Of a stretch of DNA of 64,000 bases, positions 1 through 9,958 are shown in pieces (within the stretch, counting starts at the first letter, position 1; every line of letters starts with the position of its first letter). The stretch comes from Grammothele lineata. Its lineage: Eukaryota > Basidiomycota > Agaricomycetes > Polyporales > Polyporaceae. The notes below the pieces were generated by a model that saw nothing but the letters and a program-made list of their open reading frames with translations, searched no databases and had not been told where the DNA came from. The stretch spans positions 151,033-215,032 of the forward strand of contig NDFF03000075.1 in the NCBI GenBank assembly GCA_002150815.3, in the 5' to 3' direction. Position numbers and translations under genes: made by a program.

Positions 1-73
1 CTTTCCTCCCCACCGGAGCAGCGCATTTCCCGATACCCGCTCTATCTCTTGCGGACCGACCCTGTCCCACTCG

Positions 74-3000
74 ATGATCGGGGCCTCTACAAATCCTCTC
101 GCGGGCTTCCAGTTCTCCACCATCGGAAAGCCGCCTTCGCTGCTCAGCAGACTGTCCGGCCTCGGACCCGAGCAGCACGATGCCATTGTTGACGACGACG
201 GAGAGTCAGCGTCGCCGTTATCCGACCCCCCTAAAGCGCTTGTATCCTCCACGACAAAATCCGTTTTCCGCCCCTCGCTCTTCGAAGCACTCGCAGGCGG
301 CGAAGAGGGCCCGAAACAGGCTCTGTCACCTAAGCCCGAAGCGCACAAGCCTGCCGCGTCGAGCGCCGTTGACGTGAAAGCGAACCCGGCCAAGACTACG
401 GACGCCAGCGCCAATGTCGCCTCCTCTTCCTCAAGTGCCTCCATTGTTAAGCCTGAAAAATGCGAATCTCGTGCAGACAACACGAATCCTAGTGGTCCCG
501 CCCATACGACTTCTTGCGACGCGCATACAGCCAGTTCCCGCCCAAATGCGTCGTCAAAATCCCCTCCCGCGCCCCGACCCTCACAACCAGCGCAATTTTC
601 GCCTCCGTCGCAGACCTTCGACTCCTCCGGCCCCGGAGTTCAAGCATCTCCGACTACACGCGGGCCCACGCCCGTGGATCTTCTACAACCCAATAATCCA
701 CTCGACGACATGCGTAACGCACTCGCGCGTCTACGCACCCACAACGAAGAGTACGTCATTACCGAGGCCGAAGCACGACGCATTCTGGCGCTCCAGCAGG
801 ACCAAGCCACTCGCTGGCATGTCCGCGCGGGCGATCTTGTCGATCGCATGGACGCCGTCTTCACGCATGCCGAGCGCCGCATCGCCGCCGCGGAGCAGCG
901 TACGTCCCACCTTGTCGGAGTCGAAGAAGAGCTCAAGAAGCGCGACGAAGAGTTGCGGGAGACTCGAGCAACGAATGGTCTTCTGGAGTCCCAGCATGCT
1001 GCGTTGGCGAAGAAGGCGGAGGTGCAACGCAGGAAAGCGGAGGAGGAGCGCAAAATGCTCGAGGCAAGTCTCTCGGAATCCCGCGCGGAAGTCGAAAAGG
1101 CCAAGCGCGAGGTCGACGCCCAAACCGCAGCTCGAGTGGCCGCGGAAACACAGCTTGAGGCGGAGCGGGTCCGATGGGACGCACATATACGCCAGCTCTC
1201 GACGCGGCTGGACGATGCGAAGCGCGAGTGGTCCGCGGAGAAAAACGCACTGGAGCAGCAGTTAGAAGAGCAGAAGCGGGCTGCAGAGCTTGATAAGGAG
1301 AAACGGATCAAAGAGTTGGCAGAGCAGAGGGGCAAGCTCGAGCAGGACATGCAGCGGCTCCAAGAAGAGAGGGATCAGCAAAGGCGCCCTCATCTGTCTG
1401 AGGAGAAGACCGTGTGTATTGGGCCCTCTGGCAGTGGTGCCGACATTGGGGAACCTACCTCTGAGACTTCCACGACACCTGTCCATCCCCCCGGCTTATC
1501 CGAGCCCTCGTCCTTGCAGCCTAGTCTCGCGAACACTCATCTGCTCTCTACCATTCAAACATCATCCGCACCAGCTTCTTCTCATGCGCCTGTTTCCTCA
1601 ACCATGTCGAACGCAAACAGCGTATTATTCCCTCCTGAAGTCAAATCGCCGGGTCCAAAGCTACCACGTGGGAAGGGCCTACACCTCAATACCGAAGCCG
1701 CTCCTTCTCGTGCTACGCCCGTCGATGGGCTCGGACTTGGTATCGGGCTCCCATCCGGTGCCTTGAAGATCCGTTCACAGCCGTCTTCCGCCGAAGACAA
1801 ACCGCAGCGTGATATACTTCATCGTGATGAAGCTTTTGGTGCTGTCAAGATTGAGGAAGCTCCGGTTGCTGTCAAATTTGAGGACATCTCTCCCGCAGGC
1901 GTCGCTCCACTCCTTGCGCCCGCGTCACAGTCGCATGGGGATCCATCTCGGGAGCAGCAAGTCAATCGGGAGCATTTTGCTGCGAATGAAGTGAACACAT
2001 CCTCTGCGTCATCCAGGGGCACCGGCGGCGATACCGCTTCCGGTACCAACCTTGCAGGGTCGTCTGCCACCGCGCCCTCCACCTCATCTGCCCCTGGCCC
2101 ATCTATCCAGAACCCACTTCCCAGGGATCTAGGGTCTCCGGCGGTCTCTTTGGGCGATCTTTCCCCCGAACCTCCCTCAGCATACTATGATACGGCCCAG
2201 GAATTAGTGTACCCGTCAAGTAACGCTTCTCCGGTCATGACGACAAGATCTACTGCGGCTATCGTTCGTTCTCCAACGCCTCCGACACTCGTTCCACCCC
2301 GCATGGTGTCTCCGGTACATCCTTCGCTCCCTTATCCGCCTCCGCCCGTTCCGCTCCCGATGAACAGCCGCCGGGGACGAAGCAGAGGCGTTAGGCGACC
2401 GCCAGCTGGACGTTCGACAGATGGCCACTACTCGCCACCTCGTTCGCCCGAGCGTCCCATTCCGTCAGAATACTATCGTCCAAGTGGTCGCCCACCTTCG
2501 CCGCCTCGCAGGGAACGTTGGCCGCCAGGGCCCGAGAGACAATACGGCCGTAATGACGCCTACTCGCCGCCACCCCCACAAAAGCGAATTCGAGAAGATA
2601 ACGATGACGCAAGGTTCGACACTCGTCGTCGTAGACTGTCCTCACCAGACAACTTCCGCGAAGGCGTTGCCTCTCCCTTCCCCGCGGCTTCCAGCCGTCC
2701 AGCTGACAGGGTCCCTTCTTCATACGAGGCACGGCGTGAAGTGCTTCCTAGAAGAACATCCCCTCCACGCGGCGCATATGGCGGGCACGATCGCGGCTGG
2801 CCTTCTCAGAATAGCCGTCTTCGGCCTCAATCTCCGCCTCGACAAAGAGCCTTGACGCCGCCCCCACCAACCGAAGCACGGGCGATGCCTTCTCGCTGGG
2901 ACCCTACGCCCTTAGATCAAGCTCCTTACGTTCCCTCCTACGGGTATGGTCATCCTACGCACGGACTCGAAGGTCGGTTCTCGGATCCCGGTTCTGAAGC

Positions 3001-3475
3001 GCGACGTCTCCAGGTCACGCCGATACCGTTCGCCGCCCCCACCGCCTCTGCATCCGGTGGCCCGTCCAGAGCGTCGGCCTCCAAGCCCGACCAGGCCCCA
3101 GCGGCAGTCTCCGCCCCCAAGTCGCGCTCGCGAAAGGCCCCTCGCGAGCAACAACGGCAGGCGGGTTCGCCCACCGAGGGTCATACATCGGTGGGTGAGC
3201 CGACCCTCCTCGCCCGCATGAACGTCACGACGAAGGGGCCATTGGATCTGGAGAAGCGCCTTAGCTCCGTGCCGATGTCGGAGACGGGCACGATGTTTGG
3301 TGGTGGTGGCGGCGGCGGTTCGGGCGGAAAACAGCAGAGTGCGACCTCGCAGAAACGTGCTACTACACGTCCCACCCCGTACAACAAGCAGACCGGCCCT
3401 GCACAACACAAGGCGCATCAGTCTTTGGGAGACCGCTTATCGTCGGGTGGGAACCTCGCGTCGAGACTACAGTGA
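74..3475 (+). CDS. Large disordered coiled-coil protein, function unknown
   Basis: Single uninterrupted reading frame of 1133 codons with an ATG at 74. I do not recognise the family. Residues 1-200 are Ser/Pro/Ala-rich. About residues 200-437 are a long Glu/Arg/Lys/Ala heptad-like coiled coil. The rest is low-complexity Ser/Pro, with an Arg/Pro/Ser-rich stretch around residues 770-960 that resembles RNA-associated proteins, and a Gly-rich run near the C-terminus. Short Leu-x-x-Arg-Leu/Met motifs recur at both ends: SLLSRLSG at residues 22-29, then LLARM, LEKRL, LGDRL and LASRL in the last 90 residues. The lack of introns is unusual here. The next gene is convergent, so 3' ends face each other. 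A role in RNA or chromatin scaffolding is only a guess from composition. Confidence 0.8.
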   Translation: MIGASTNPLAGFQFSTIGKPPSLLSRLSGLGPEQHDAIVDDDGESASPLSDPPKALVSSTTKSVFRPSLFEALAGGEEGPKQALSPKPEAHKPAASSAVDVKANPAKTTDASANVASSSSSASIVKPEKCESRADNTNPSGPAHTTSCDAHTASSRPNASSKSPPAPRPSQPAQFSPPSQTFDSSGPGVQASPTTRGPTPVDLLQPNNPLDDMRNALARLRTHNEEYVITEAEARRILALQQDQATRWHVRAGDLVDRMDAVFTHAERRIAAAEQRTSHLVGVEEELKKRDEELRETRATNGLLESQHAALAKKAEVQRRKAEEERKMLEASLSESRAEVEKAKREVDAQTAARVAAETQLEAERVRWDAHIRQLSTRLDDAKREWSAEKNALEQQLEEQKRAAELDKEKRIKELAEQRGKLEQDMQRLQEERDQQRRPHLSEEKTVCIGPSGSGADIGEPTSETSTTPVHPPGLSEPSSLQPSLANTHLLSTIQTSSAPASSHAPVSSTMSNANSVLFPPEVKSPGPKLPRGKGLHLNTEAAPSRATPVDGLGLGIGLPSGALKIRSQPSSAEDKPQRDILHRDEAFGAVKIEEAPVAVKFEDISPAGVAPLLAPASQSHGDPSREQQVNREHFAANEVNTSSASSRGTGGDTASGTNLAGSSATAPSTSSAPGPSIQNPLPRDLGSPAVSLGDLSPEPPSAYYDTAQELVYPSSNASPVMTTRSTAAIVRSPTPPTLVPPRMVSPVHPSLPYPPPPVPLPMNSRRGRSRGVRRPPAGRSTDGHYSPPRSPERPIPSEYYRPSGRPPSPPRRERWPPGPERQYGRNDAYSPPPPQKRIREDNDDARFDTRRRRLSSPDNFREGVASPFPAASSRPADRVPSSYEARREVLPRRTSPPRGAYGGHDRGWPSQNSRLRPQSPPRQRALTPPPPTEARAMPSRWDPTPLDQAPYVPSYGYGHPTHGLEGRFSDPGSEARRLQVTPIPFAAPTASASGGPSRASASKPDQAPAAVSAPKSRSRKAPREQQRQAGSPTEGHTSVGEPTLLARMNVTTKGPLDLEKRLSSVPMSETGTMFGGGGGGGSGGKQQSATSQKRATTRPTPYNKQTGPAQHKAHQSLGDRLSSGGNLASRLQ

Positions 3476-3952
3476 AAATCTGATGCTCAACTATGGCTTA
3501 TCCTTGATCTGCGACTCTACGTCTCATTGTCTAATATCCTTCTCGCTCCACCAACCACTGTCTTGTCACTTGTACTTCTTGGTCCTTGTTTGCGTCATAT
3601 TCTCGGGTTTCTCGTCCTCTTCTTTGTGCCAGATCAGCCCAATCATGTCGAAATACAATGTGTAGCACTAGTCCTGCGAACTTCATGTAGCACTGGTTCT
3701 GCCGTTTTTGTCTTCTTGCGTTGTAGTTCCTTCGGGTGTATGAGGTTCTGTATTTTGTTGTGCTAATTGAAGACGTGTACTGTGTAGCATGTGCGACCGG
3801 TGTGCGTATCCGAATGTGGAAAGTAGGAGAAATGTGTGAGGATTATCACAGCGCATGACGAGGGGCAGAACGGAGACCTGAAGGAAGATAGTAAAGGGAT
3901 ATCCTGCCTAATGCTACAGGGCGTATGATACAACAAGAACAAGAAGGTGCGT
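3476..3952. other. Convergent 3' intergenic region
   Basis: About 480 bp between two converging stop codons. It is T-rich just after the plus-strand gene, as expected for 3' untranslated sequence. No coding signal was seen on either strand. Confidence 0.6.
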
Positions 3953-5432
3953 TTAGCTCGCACCGCAAATAGTAAGCTCCCTCATTTCCTGCAACACTCC
4001 CTCGACCTGAAGCATGACGTCAGTGAGGCACGGCTTTCTCAGCCACCAGAACAACGTACCTGCGCATCCAACTGCCCCGCAGCGTAGTCGTCTCGGACAT
4101 TGTCGGCGAAGTACCTGTTTTCACCAAACATCCCACGTCAAACCCAGGTCATCGGGACTATGGCGAAGCGTACGACGCACCTCTGCACACCCCCGAGCTT
4201 CTCGTAGCCCTCCTCGGCAAACTTGCATTGCATACGTATCATTGCCTCGAAGCTCGGGTCGAAGTACGGGATGCGGAGGTCGAGCAGCTGCGGAAGCTCC
4301 CCGATGAGCTGCTCGTTGAGCATATCGAAAACCTCCTTCGCCTCGTCATGCTCTTGCTGCGCCTGCGGAGACACACGATATTAGCGAGGCCTTGCAAACG
4401 AGGTGCTGGTGCGCCACGAAGAAGAATAGCGTGTCGTCTTTCAATCTGGGCACAGGGCACAGGGGAAACGAGATATGGTGTGATACTCACCCTTGGCAGC
4501 TTCGTGGGGTCGTCACTCGGCTTGGCGATGAGCTTGTTCATCTTGCTCCTCGCTGCGTCGTAATCCAAGAGCTGGGACGTGGGCGGGATCGCAATGAGCA
4601 CAACGTATGTATCCAGAGTAAGGCAGGAGCGCACCTTCTTATTCCGCTTGTTGATCTGCTCGTTCACAACGGGGAAGATCGCGTTCATCTTGCCAAGGGG
4701 CTCCATGATGGTCGTGCGGTATGGCGCTTCCTAGGAGCCAGAAGGAATTGGTGACGGAGATTCACATGGGGTGCGCGGAACACGATAGAGGACCACGGAC
4801 GTACCAGTTCCCTCCCTATGCCTGTGTCCAGGTCGTCGACGGCCCGCTTGTATGCGTGTGCGGCCATGGCACTCTCCGACGCCTTGTCCGCCGCGCTGTA
4901 GAAGACGTCGATGGTGTCTGCGAGACGGCCTTGCGTTGCGGTCATGGCTAAGAGAATCCGGCTTAAGTTCTAGGCCCAAGCACCGCAGGAGGAAGGAAGG
5001 AGGGACAAGGATACGCTACCTTTCATCGCATCCGAGTATCCCTTCGCCGTCTTCTGCAATGTCTGGCACTCCTTTTCAAACCTAACGTGACGGTCGCTTT
5101 AGCAAGCCGCCTCCAAGGTGACTCAGAGAGTGGATAGAAAACGCACGTCCGATACTTGGCCTCCTCATCTGCGAACTCGCGGTCGACGGTACGCTCGATC
5201 TGGCCCGTCTTTTGCAGGAGCTACAAAAGAGAAAGAAAGAGGAATCAGTGAGCATCGGCATCGTCCACAGTCGAGCTTATGTATGCTGGGTAGGAGACAA
5301 AGGAAACGCACCGTCGTTCCTGCACGGGAGAATCCCTTCTTGAATCTAACCGAATGGGGCGGAGAAAGCATTCCATCAGCCGAGCTCACGACGTCGAGGC
5401 GTTAGATAGTAGACGTACCCTGTCCAGCTCAT
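3953..5432 (-). CDS. RVS161: BAR-domain protein Rvs161/Hob3 (amphiphysin-like)
   Basis: Ten exons join into a 264-residue protein, matching the roughly 265 residues usual for Rvs161/Hob3. The first exon codes only MSWTG (5419-5432); the next gives FKKGFSRAGTT, then KTGQIERTVDREF, the hallmark N-terminus of the family. Further exons are about 5147-5220, 5020-5081, 4805-4947, 4635-4730, 4491-4571, 4181-4362, 4060-4114 and 3953-4006. The last ends in QEMRELTICGAS. The whole protein is an N-BAR domain with no SH3 domain, which separates it from Rvs167/Hob1. Family knowledge: it heterodimerises with the Rvs167 type and bends membrane at endocytic and actin patches. All internal introns are 50-130 bp with GT-AG ends and frame is kept throughout. 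Confidence 0.95.
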
Positions 5433-6028
5433 GGTTTATCTGTACTGAGACTTTCAAACGCGACAAAGGAAATGTCGGGGAGGAGACGAGGAAGTGGGGA
5501 ACAGGCGTGGACGGCGCAGTGAACCGGGCTTGGGCGGGTATGCGATCGCAGTAGCTAATGAGCGCTTCCGACTACGGCACCGCATTGATTAATCTGGATG
5601 CGGACCCAGGGACCGAGCCCCAGTCGTACTCCGAGTCATCTCACGTGAAATTCATGGTATAATCGACTGTGTTTCAAGTTCACCGTGTGTATTAACTTTG
5701 TATTCAGGAATCAAGAGGTGCAGCCTCTTTCATCGGACTGCTTACTGGGGGTCGTCACGCGTCAGGCCTTCAGGTACCGCCCAATACTTATCTAACACGA
5801 GCTGAAAATCTGAGTAGCGTTTCGGACTACTTTAAGGTATAGATCGCTGGGGGGTAGTGCCCAAGGTTTCCCGTTGCAGGTGGTATTTTCGGCCGACAAT
5901 ACATCCAATCTCGAATATAGATTACCGGCCGATCCTGCAACAGACTGAACAGACAAAACGGATGCAACTGTAGGACGGACAACGTGGATATTGGGTCTCC
6001 GGGCCCCAAGAAGCTCCTTCCAAAACAG
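5433..6028. other. Intergenic region upstream of the BAR gene
   Basis: About 600 bp between the start of the BAR gene and the stop of the HHE gene, both on the minus strand. It should hold the BAR promoter and the HHE 3' end. No coding signal seen. Confidence 0.5.
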
Positions 6029-7041
6029 TCAGAGGGGTATCCGTTCGAGCTCCTCAAGGGTCCAGTACTTCTTCATGTTCTCTCCGCGCAGATCCTCAAC
6101 CTGCGGTAGTGGAACACCACATCAGCCTCCCACGATGCCTAGAATACACAGGAAACACAGCCCACCTCCTGGTTGAGATGGTTGAACAGTACCTCCCTCC
6201 AGCTGTCCAAGCACGCACGCATTTCCTCGGGCTTGTACGAGGACGGCTCATCAAGGAATTTCCTCACGAGCTTCGTGAGCTCCTCGATGCCTGTTAGAGC
6301 AACGTCCCGCACCACGTCGCGTGAGCAAAGGGAAAGCATCACGACCAAGCGCATCGAGGTACGCACCGTGATGGATGCCCTCGTGGGACTTGAGATGCAC
6401 CTCGTCATCCTGGAACGCGGTCATGCGCTTCGCCAAATACGGAAAGATATGCCGCTCCTCGATGGTGTGGTGCACAGTCAAGCCTACACAAGTCCAACAG
6501 CAGCGACGACGTGCGCGCGCATGGCGCCGAGAAGTTCGAAGTTAGCACATGCGGTCAGAGCTCAGGTCGACGCGCCACGGGCGGGGGACGCTCACCCTTG
6601 CAGAAGCTCGTCGCCATGCGGAGGTACATGGGCAGCGACATGCCGCGTCTGCTGAACGAGCCGTCCGCGAGCTGTAGCGCGCGCGCGTGTCAGGACTCGG
6701 TATTCAGCCTGCAGATGTCGAGACGGGCCCGCGCGCCTCGCCCGCGGGAGTAGCGTGGCGCACCTCGTACAGCGCGTTGACTGCGAAGAAAAAGCGACAT
6801 GGTTAGTTGAGCTGCTGGCGCGATCGCGATCGCAACGACCCCAGGTCCGGAATGTCCTACTCACACTCGTGCTTGAAATGGTCGTGGAAGTACGACATCC
6901 CCTCCGACAGCTACGGGTGCGAGCATCCATTCAATCGAACCTGGTCAGCTGAGTCCCGGGACGCGTATGTCCCACAGAGGGGGAGTGAGCGATGATGATA
7001 CTCACGCGATTCCAGCGGGCCTCTTCGTATGCGTCGGCCAT
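6029..7041 (-). CDS. Hemerythrin-like HHE cation-binding domain protein
   Basis: Seven exons (about 7006-7041, 6865-6910, 6764-6780, 6596-6671, 6367-6483, 6166-6290, 6029-6100) give 162 residues from the ATG at 7041. Diiron-ligand motifs of the HHE family are visible in order: YFHDHFKHEF, then LTVHHTIEERHIFPYL, HEGIHHG, and FNHLNQEV. The C-terminus ENMKKYWTLEELERIPL is typical of fungal members. Family knowledge: a four-helix bundle binding a diiron centre; exact function in fungi is not settled. The same frame is open upstream to a second ATG at 7143 whose product begins MLRRFLSSRFSTSNYC, basic and Ser-rich like a mitochondrial presequence, so the start is uncertain. One exon is only 17 bp. 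Confidence 0.9.
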
Positions 7042-7143
7042 CGTGGCGTGCTGCAGCTGACGGGAGCTTTTGAGAACGTTCGAGGTCGTCCGGGGACAGT
7101 AGTTCGAGGTGCTGAATCGCGAGCTCAAGAAGCGCCGAAGCAT

Positions 7144-7782
7144 GCAAAACGAGCGAGTGGAAGCTTTCCTACACAGCGGAGTAGACGTTAGCTTTATGAG
7201 TAGTCCTAGAAGCACATCCGTGACGCTCGCTACAGGCCCGAGTCCCGGTATATAGCATACCTTCGGAGAATGACAGGTTTATTGCACAAGATGGGGGTCA
7301 AGCCAATACGGAGATGAGGGTTGGAATCAGGAACAGCTCTGGGGAGAGCCGGACAAATCCCGCTTACGAAGCTGGTGTAAGCCTCCGTACGTCCCTCTCG
7401 TTAGGGCGGCTGCACTAATTCGCATTCGGAAGGATATGTGCGCGGTGAACGGCTTGTAGCGGACTCATTCGGAAGTTTGGCCGCAGGCGTGGCGCCTTTA
7501 CTCAACGCTGGTTGCGACCGTGAGCTGGAGCGGGTCATTATGGCATTCATCTCCGTCGCAACGTCCATTGTGGAGTACTTCCAGAAAGACCTTGCCACGG
7601 GCTCGCATTCGCCGGCGGCCGACAGACTCCAAGAACAGCCAAGGATCTCATCTCGCTCCCAGCGGCGGTGGCCGAAGCAGACAAAGCCCGCAAAACGCAT
7701 CGGCGTGGAAACTCGTTAATTACGAAAGGACGCCCTCTAGTAGTCCTATGCAGCCTTTTGCATACGCCTAGCTCGGGGAGAG
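7144..7782. other. Intergenic region, no gene seen
   Basis: About 640 bp between the HHE gene and the SDHAF4-like gene. Short frames exist on both strands but none shows a recognisable protein or a splice-consistent structure. Confidence 0.5.
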
Positions 7783-8226
7783 CTAAAAGTCTGATACCCT
7801 ACCCTTGAAGCTCCAGTCCCCGTCGTCCTCGCCCCACCTGCCCACCGGTTCGCGCTTCGGGCCGCCCTGCTCGCCCGTGACCGGGTTCACGTCGCCCTCG
7901 AATTCGGCCTGCACCGGTGCGCGCGCGTCGGGATGCAGGGCCATGTCCGCCTCCGCCTCCGCGCGGCTATTGCTCCCGCTTGGAACGGAGAGCGGAGCCT
8001 GGGCAGCGCGGACGAGCTCCTCGAACTCGCGCTGCTGCTCTCGGGGGAGCGGAGGGGGCCCGGGACGGACGAGGGACGCGCCACGGCCGCGGTCACGGTC
8101 CGAGGGGCGAGACAGGGAGGAGCTGATCGAGCGAATGGTCGTCGTGGTCGTGAGCGTGGCGAGGGTTGTGGTGGAGCCTGCGCCGCGTTGCATGCGTAAG
8201 GCTGAGGTGATTGCGATACGATGCAT
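7783..8226 (-). CDS. SDH8: Succinate dehydrogenase assembly factor 4 (Sdh8/SDHAF4, DUF1674)
   Basis: One exon coding 147 residues from the ATG at 8226. The N-terminus is Arg/Ser/Thr-rich and nearly free of acidic residues, as in a mitochondrial targeting sequence. The last 35 residues hold the family signature: FEGDVNPVTGEQGGPKREP, then WSFKGRVSDF ending at the stop. Family knowledge: the protein works in the mitochondrial matrix, binds flavinylated Sdh1/SdhA and promotes its joining to Sdh2. The middle is Pro/Arg-rich and poorly conserved. The frame is open further upstream but contains no earlier ATG, so 8226 is the natural start. Confidence 0.92.
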   Translation of the reverse strand: MHRIAITSALRMQRGAGSTTTLATLTTTTTIRSISSSLSRPSDRDRGRGASLVRPGPPPLPREQQREFEELVRAAQAPLSVPSGSNSRAEAEADMALHPDARAPVQAEFEGDVNPVTGEQGGPKREPVGRWGEDDGDWSFKGRVSDF

Positions 8227-8658
8227 CTTTGGTAGAGATATCTCCGATTTTGATCGTTCTATAGAGAAAGGACCCTGTCGGTGATGAAACAAGGACGTAA
8301 CATACGCCGTCAACGATCGGTGTTGCAGACGGTGGCGACCAATGCTTACGCACAGGAGTAGTCCGAAATTGAAGTCGTCGTCAGCGCCGGACCTATCGGA
8401 ATGATGGGGCTCAGCTGGTAAAGGCTTGGATCAACAACTGGTTGGCAGGTTGGACTTGCCTCGATGTCTGACTCGTCCAAGGTGTTGAAGCAGAAGCAGG
8501 GCGACGCAACGTGCTAAGCCCTCGGAAGGGCTCGGAACACGATGTGAGGTTAGCGAGGCGAAAGTGGTGGTGGGGTCTTCCAGTTGCAGCCGAGTGGATG
8601 GACGACGGAGGCAAGGAGCGCAAGTCCGTCCCGGGGAGCACGGCTACCTACCGGCTCT

Positions 8659-9150
8659 CTACCGGCCCTGTCCGGCGACCTCCTCGCGCACGTGGCTCAT
8701 CAGAACCGGGGCCGTCCGATTGGAAAGGCGGCTAAGAGAGGGATCTGGTCCGGCGCGAGCTTCTTTTGGATGGAATAATCTTCGAGGGTCAGCGCTAGGA
8801 GTACTTACTGCACCAAGTGTGCGCTGGTGTGTGCCGCGGCGCGGAGGGTTGTGTCGCGTAGGTGGTCGTCCGCGGAGAGCGACGATAGGCACGCGTTTCC
8901 GGCCGAACGGCAGGCCGCAGGATCGATCTCCCGCAGGTCGTTGAGCTGAGCGGGGTTGGGTTGCGGCGTGCGCCTGGTTGCGCGGATGGAGCCGTCGGCT
9001 GACTCGGTCGCAGACTCGTGTGTGGGCCTGGAAGCACGGCGCAATGATCGAGAAGGAGGGTCGCGTGTGCGTCTCGAGCGCAGCGTCGTGGTAGGCCAGG
9101 ATCCAATGTTAGATGCAGCGGGTGGCTTGGAGGGTTGATCACGCAGGGCC
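8659..9150 (-). CDS. Possible two-exon fragment of an unknown gene, no start codon found
   Basis: Two exons splice cleanly: about 8809-9150 and 8659-8731, with a GTAAGT donor at 8808 and a TTAG acceptor. The joined product contains EIDPAACRSAGNACLSSLSA and then APVLMSHVREEVAGQGR before a stop. The codon pattern and exact splice fit suggest real coding sequence. The first exon follows a good CACAG acceptor, so at least one 5' exon is needed, but I find no minus-strand ATG between 9151 and 9957. The gene may be broken, use a distant 5' exon, or the exons may be false. Family unknown. Confidence 0.35.
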
Positions 9151-9958
9151 TGTGCGGGAGAGATCAGGGAGGATCACCGAGGGACGTCCGGAAGAGAGGG
9201 GGTGGGAACAAACGCCTCGAAGGGCCTTGTGTCGGCACCGGGGAAATAGTGTTTTCGTGTGCTGATAGCGACGGGCGCTGGTGACGTCGAAATAGGCTCG
9301 CCTGGGCGAGATGCGTGCTGAGCTCGACTCGCGGGATCAGAAGCCGGCAGATGTGGAGGAAATGGGCGATGGAGGGGACGTGCGCGGGCGAGAGAGGACG
9401 AGACCGGGATGGAGCAGCAACCGGGGGAGGTGGGTAGAGCGGCGGGCAGCGTTACGTTGGCGCAGCGGGGTGGGCGTCGGACGGGGCGAGGGCGGCGGGC
9501 TGTCGGGCTGTCGGGACAGACACGGGTTCGATCTCGCGCACGGATGGCGGTGGCTGTCGGCGAGGCGAGGCACGTCGGCGGGAGTGACGGGGGTGGTGGC
9601 GGACGGCCGGTCCGCGGAGGGCTCGGGTGAAAGAAAGGGGCAGGCGGGCGACGGCGGGGCGGGTGGCGGGGGGCGGGGCACGTGAGGGGGCGTCGAAAGG
9701 CGTTACGGAAAGGGTTGCCTAAGCTTGCCTAAGCGGATGGAGGCTGTTGCCTAAGCTCGCCTGCGTTGGACGCGCCAATGCGGGGACTGGGAAAGTTGAT
9801 TGCGTCTCTGGATCTCAGCGCCTGCCAGCGCCCTGGAAGATCCCTTGGTGAATAAGAACTCTACAACCAATGTCCCCCGCGCCAGCCTGCCTTCGGACCC
9901 CCGCCCACCGTCGCCCCCGCCCCCCGCCCTCGCACCCGCTCGTCCCGCCCGGCGCACC
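9151..9958. promoter_or_regulatory. GC-rich upstream region of the Zn2Cys6 regulator
   Basis: Strongly G/C-biased stretch of about 800 bp before the regulator start at 9959. Around 9715-9760 it contains a short direct repeat of the type GCCTAAGCTYGCCT in three near copies, possibly regulatory. Long open frames here reflect GC content rather than coding. Confidence 0.4.

Noticed and set aside
640..1350. Long minus-strand open frame antisense to the first gene
   Set aside because: It mirrors the coiled-coil coding strand; its Ser/Arg-rich translation and lack of any domain fit a shadow frame in GC-rich coding DNA.
9311..9685. 124-codon plus-strand frame in the GC-rich promoter
   Set aside because: Gly/Arg-rich translation of G-rich DNA with no domain, followed by stop codons before the real start at 9959.
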